NCBI GenBank assembly: GCA_032173965.1
Contig: CM063283.1
Location: 40,917,743-40,981,742, forward strand
Direction: 5' to 3'
DNA from: Sitta carolinensis
Lineage: Eukaryota; Chordata; Aves; Passeriformes; Sittidae
Length of the DNA stretch: 64,000 bases
In this document: positions 59,201 through 64,000 of the stretch, one piece after another
How positions within the stretch are numbered: position 1 is the stretch's first letter
Layout of the letters: each line of letters opens with the position of its first letter
Notes under the pieces: model-generated
Seen by the model: the letters and a program-made list of their open reading frames with translations, nothing else
Databases searched by the model: none
What the model was told of the DNA's origin: nothing
Program-made: the position numbers and the translations under genes

Positions 59201-59748
59201 TTACAAATTCAGAAAACCCTAAATTCAACCAAAGAAGTAGAGCAATGTTCGAGCTTAGTATGATCTGAAAAGGCAATTTCTGGAGACTCACAGTTTTATT
59301 AAGTTTCAGCCTCCTGGGTGCCAAACAGGCAGAGGCACTATGTGTCAGTGCTATGTTCCAGTTTGCAGGGTCTTTGGGCACCGTATCTTTGCCTGATATC
59401 ACCCTGACAGGCTTACAGTGTCTGCAAGAAGACGACCTTTCTTGGGCATTCACCCTTACTTTTAACCTGTCAAATTGTAAAAATGCTATTAGAAATTAAT
59501 TTTACTACTAAAAAGACAATATAGCACTCGGCCTATTTATAGCATGAAATAATAAAAATGGGTTATAGATCAAATGGCTGGCAACAGCAGAAAGTAAAAG
59601 CAATATTAAAATTCTGCTTCATTTTTCTACTACTTTCAGTTCAGTCAAGTTTATTTTCTGGGGAAGCATGATCAAGATAAAACGAAAAAAGGTTTAGTAA
59701 CAAACCAGTAAAAATGGCATGACCATAAATCCTAATATGTATGTGTGT

Positions 59749-59784
59749 ATTTATTTATTTATTTATTATTTATTTATTATTTTT
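59749..59784. repeat. (TTTA)n microsatellite
   Basis: Imperfect tandem TTTA/TTA units over about 36 bp; simple repeat. Confidence 0.9.
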
Positions 59785-62700
59785 CTAGACACTGCCCAAG
59801 AAATCTCAGAAGGGTACATTTCCTTACTGACTAGGAAGGTGAATAAAACCAAAACCCAAAGGTTCCAGACATTCCATTTGTGCTGACCTTTTCAAGGAAC
59901 AATTCCCACTTACCATGTTTTAAGCACCAAGTCTGAAGCTCTGGGACTAATTAGATGGCCCGTATGTTCTGATTACAATAAACATTGTGCACAAGTTTTG
60001 CAAAGAACAGAGTCGCTGTGATTACCTATGTGAAGTTTCATTCAGAAAGTCCATTGTCTAGAGAAACTTATTGCTGCAAGCTAATGATTCTCTTCTCTTT
60101 TCTTTTTCTTCAAAAATACCACTTGAAGAGCAATATAAATATTTCATGGAATGGTACTTATTAAGTCATAAATTTTCAATCATAATTCAAGAACATTTTA
60201 AAAGAGAAATTTGTTCTGCATTGTCAGAGAATAACTACTTTAAAAAATAAAACCAAAGAAGACTTTATAAATGCATTTATTTAATTTTTTTTCTGTCTTC
60301 AGAAGTATTCTAAAGGTTAAAAAGCAATTAAAATTGTAAAATAAGCAGACTAACTGCTCATTTAATTTATTTTATCTTTCCCTTTCCTCCTTTGAATACG
60401 TTTTTTTCTTTAAATGGTAATTTCCAGATATTGCTATATTTCATTTGTACTTTCTCTTTCTTTAATATTGTCACTGTAAATATCTCCTTAAAGTACTTCT
60501 CAAGTATCTGCCAAATGTCACTATTTCTCTACACTGACAGAGGGATGTTAATTAGCGTTCCTTTTAAAATGGTTTCAAAATATAAGTTCCTTAATTAAGA
60601 ATGTGATTGAGAGAAAGCAGGGATGATTATAGAGACGATGCTCCCATTTTCTACTTTTGCTTTTCTAGACCATAGTCCAAATGTTTCCTGAAGGAAATGT
60701 GTATTACTGCAAACAGAACATTCTTCTCCTTCTTAAGTTTGTTATTAAAAAGTGTGACTCCCCACTAATTCCTAGTGTGGAACTATTTCTTCAAAAGCAA
60801 TATCTTGTTCTTTTCTCTCTTAAAAATACATTAGGCAGAAAGCCATCAACTTATACTTACCTTTACTCAACTGAGGTGTAGGTATCACTTTGTAGAAAGG
60901 GTGACGTAAAAATATAGCATTAACATTGTAGACTTTTTTAAATTTGCATCTATTGATTATGAGACAGGTAAAACGGAGAATTCAAATAATCATAAAATTT
61001 ACATAATTTAAAAATAATAATCAGACCTTGCATCCAGTTTTTCTGAATAGCATCCAAGATAATGCAAATCTGTCTCCAACTGAAGAGTATGTTGGAGACA
61101 GTCAAGTGTGAAGATGAATAGAAATAAAAATATTTTAAATTGGGAGAACAAAAGAGCTGCAGTAAGTGATCAGCCATTCAGGTAAAGAACAGAAAAAAAT
61201 GTGGTTTCAGTCTCTGTTTTCTTGGTTATTTCAGTATGGATATGTCAGTGAATAATGCAAACAAATGAAATTAAATATGATCTAGGACCCTAAATCATGG
61301 GTCATTTCTTTTCTTTTCAAAGCTTTAGCAAATGCCAGAAATGCCAAAAAAATCTATATGATAATATGTGCTGATCTTTTTCATTTTTTCTCATTTCTTT
61401 GATTTTGTTTTAGAGCCTTTTCACTTATTTTTAAAGAGCTGTATTTTGCTTACTAAATTTCTTTTTTTTTTTTTTTTTTTTTTTTCCCAGTTCCTCTTCC
61501 CTTTGCATTGCTACATTTTTGGTTCATTTGCTGGGGCTTTTTTAATAATTTTTTCATATGTTAGTAAAATTTAAAAAATTAAAAATATATGTTCATAAGA
61601 TAAAGAGATATTTTTTGTAGTTGCCCTATTGTAGGAATGAAAATTTGTATAGATAAAGTCAGTTCAGAACTCATAATGTGATAAGCGATTGTGATTATAT
61701 TTAGACAGAAGATCTCTGCTGAAGGTAGCTTTCAGACAATTATATTGTTAAAAAAAAATAGGTAAAAAACTGATGAAGTCATTAAATTTTCAAAAATTAC
61801 AAATTATCCTGTAAAGCTTCAGTGACTGCAAATTAGCCTTTGTTATAGCCCTCTGCTAACAATCTATAGATCATTTTATTATTCATGAATTTTAGTAATT
61901 TCAGGACACTACAGGTCATCTTATGCTCATTTATTTGCTAAACACCTTGTGCTGGTATGCCTGTGCTGAAAAATTGCTACTATTTACTTCCACTAGACAC
62001 ACAAGCAACAAAGTGGTGGATTTGGCCCCAGACATCCACTACGCCAGGCAGCATATATATCTTGCTGTCAGGGAAATAAATGAGCCCTTAAATTGGCTGC
62101 AAAGCTTTAAGAACTGAAATTTATATGTCTAGTTATCAAACAGAAAGTTCAGAACACCTGCCAATATGAAACATAATTGTGACAAACTGTTACATTTTAC
62201 CTTTAACTTTTTGGCATTAACACCACAACTTCATTATACGGACCTCATCCTCCCTACCCCTCCTTTCTCCCTTCGTCCAGATCAGTTCCCCTCCAGAAAA
62301 ACACTCACTATATTTATCTATTTGCAAATGCTGAACAACCATTGATAAATTTGCTCACCTCTCATCTGAGGCAAAGAATCCGAAAAACAACCTACTAAAA
62401 GCACTACAATTTCCTATGAGAATAACGAAAATTACTCACAGTTTACCATAAAAGGCTAGTGGTATTTAGATATTTGATCTTTATAACCTGCTTGGAAGGC
62501 TTTCTGTAGAATATATACAAGCATGAAAAGCCTCTAGTTTCTTTGGGATTTTTACTTTACTTTAAAAATTTCAAAATAACTTTTTTTTTTTTTTTTCCAC
62601 TGGCTGTCTTTACTATCTTTCCCTCTGTGTCTCAGCTTCAATGCAACTTTTTTTGTTGCAACAAATCCAGCAATTGCTAAATCTTTTACTCTTTATCTGA

Positions 62701-63261
62701 ATGCTACATAAAGGGGAAAAAGAAAAAAAAAATCCACTTGTCTCTGAACCACCTTTAAACTGTTTACTATATGCAGTGCAAGTAACTAAATGTTTTCCCT
62801 TTTGTGCATGTGTATGTCTGTTCTCTCCAACCACTAACAGCCACATGAAAAAAAGTGACGTATTTAAAGAGAACATTTTTTCCTTGTTATCTATCAATGA
62901 AGAGAATATCTAGGCTAAAACTCAATTCTACATCAAACAAAAAAAAAAAAATCAATATGGAAAGCTTAAAAATTCTTAAATACCTTGACCAGCTGAACCT
63001 TTCTGTTCAATAAAGGGAATAGGAACAGCCTTATATAATTAAATGCATGACACTTTATGTTCTTTATTATTTTTGACCATTTTGCTTTTTACAGTTCCTG
63101 TGCAAAGTTTAGTTATGGATAAAGTAGTTCATTATGGTAATTTGTCACATTAGCCAGGTTTAAAGTCAAAAATTGGACAAAACACACCTGTTTCTCCTAC
63201 CAGCATGACTATATAATTGATTTGAAATGACTTGAAAACATAGAGGTACTGCACACTCTTC

Positions 63262-63339
63262 AAAGAAAGAAAGATGAGAAATAACTCAGTGAAAGGTAGA
63301 AAAGAAAGAAAGATGAGAAATAACTCAGTGAAAGGTAGA
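63262..63339. repeat. Exact tandem duplication of a 39-bp unit
   Basis: The blocks 63262-63300 and 63301-63339 are identical base for base. The unit starts AAAGAAAGAAAGATGAG and ends GAAAGGTAGA. Identity implies a recent event or an assembly duplication. Confidence 0.95.
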
Positions 63340-64000
63340 CTTCATTTTCACCTTGTACCGCACAATGCTGCATACTAAATCTGTGATCCCCACAGAGAAG
63401 TCCTCACGTTTATTCCCAGGATCATACATTTAACACATGAAATGGCCTCGTGTTGTTTCCTTTCTTTGGCCAAAAAATATTGCATGAAAGCATCATAAAG
63501 AAAAGGCTAAAGGGAAAGTTACTTCGTTTTAGTTTCTTTCAGGTGCTGTTTAGGCATATTAAGCTAGATGGCAATGGCTGAGATGGTCAGATTAGTTCAA
63601 CCACAGTCGTAGAGGTGTTTTTTAAACAGGGTACGCAAACAGTTGTCATTCTAGAAAAGCCCATTTAGTAGGTAAAATAATGGTGTCTATAGAAACAACT
63701 TTCAATGTGATGTTTTTATCAATCAATTTAAGTAATTTTAAATGAGAAATTTCACCAATTTTTGGTTCATTTTTTTATCAGGAAGTCTTGTACATACTAT
63801 TGTAGTTAACAAATTAGTATGTACTGTTCTGTTTTTAAACATAGGTTGTATTGCAGCAGCAGCACAGACTGACGATTTTACTAGACATTATCACAGAGTC
63901 TTAAATATGTTACCTTCAAAGTTTGTTTTCATTCAACAGTTATTAAGCTATTAATTTTACAAAATAATACAAGACATTGTGAGTCTTGATGATAATGTCC

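Larger units (their letters stand above)
56216..64000. other. AT-rich noncoding stretch, nothing recognised
   Basis: No gene or recognisable transposon. Items of note are the (TTTA)n at 59749-59784, T runs at 61462-61485 and 62581-62596, and the exact 39-bp tandem duplication at 63262-63339. Open frames reach about 122 codons (57361-57729, minus) without any domain. Confidence 0.6.

Noticed and set aside
1..64000. CRISPR arrays, bacterial operons, tRNA or rRNA genes
   Set aside because: No regularly spaced repeats, no tRNA cloverleaf motifs and no rRNA sequence were seen. The sequence has vertebrate transposon content throughout.

Overview
The window looks like a stretch of bird nuclear DNA, most likely from a songbird or another neoavian. 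It is AT-rich, has no dense coding content, and carries many decayed CR1 LINE fragments in both orientations. It also carries several solo LTRs of endogenous retroviruses (ERVs) and the long A/T tracts with (GGTT)/(GTTT) tails common in bird genomes. The bird assignment rests on recognising CR1 3' ends and avian-style LTRs by eye; no database search was possible.

I found no convincing host protein-coding gene, exon, tRNA, rRNA or CRISPR. Almost all open frames are short and unconserved in appearance. The few with recognisable protein content belong to CR1 (endonuclease pieces near 42.0-42.6 kb, the C-terminal end of ORF2 near 24.9-26.3 kb). The window is therefore best read as a gene desert or the inside of a very large intron.

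Layout. 0-8.2 kb: AT-rich sequence with nothing recognised. 8.2-17.3 kb: a cluster of four solo LTRs (8219-8683, 9026-9718, 11857-12595, 16649-17319), plus a CR1 tail at 11.2-11.5 kb. The last three LTRs are one family, with the middle copy inverted. 19.9-21.2 kb: a long LTR beginning TGTCCTGG with a CpG-rich core, followed by a CR1 tail. 24.75-26.3 kb: one CR1 copy split by a roughly 0.8-kb insertion that contains a GGAA-rich microsatellite. 27.5 kb: a CR1 tail. 29.75 kb: a long (CA)n(TA)n microsatellite. 31.4-31.95 kb: a solo LTR with an exact 6-bp target duplication. 33.7-35.3 kb: an ERVL-like LTR fragment, a CR1 tail and a possible further LTR. 38.6-39.0 kb, 42.0-42.6 kb and 44.5-44.9 kb: three more CR1 fragments, one carrying endonuclease-domain sequence with an internal deletion. 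47.5-48.0 kb: a minus-strand solo LTR. 48-64 kb: mostly plain AT-rich sequence with small tandem repeats.

The genes do not work together as a system, because there are none here. The interest lies in insertion history: solo LTRs with readable target-site duplications, a mosaic LTR, two LTRs with apparent TG...TA termini, nested insertion in CR1, and small perfect duplications and hairpins. I saw no sign of a new biological system.
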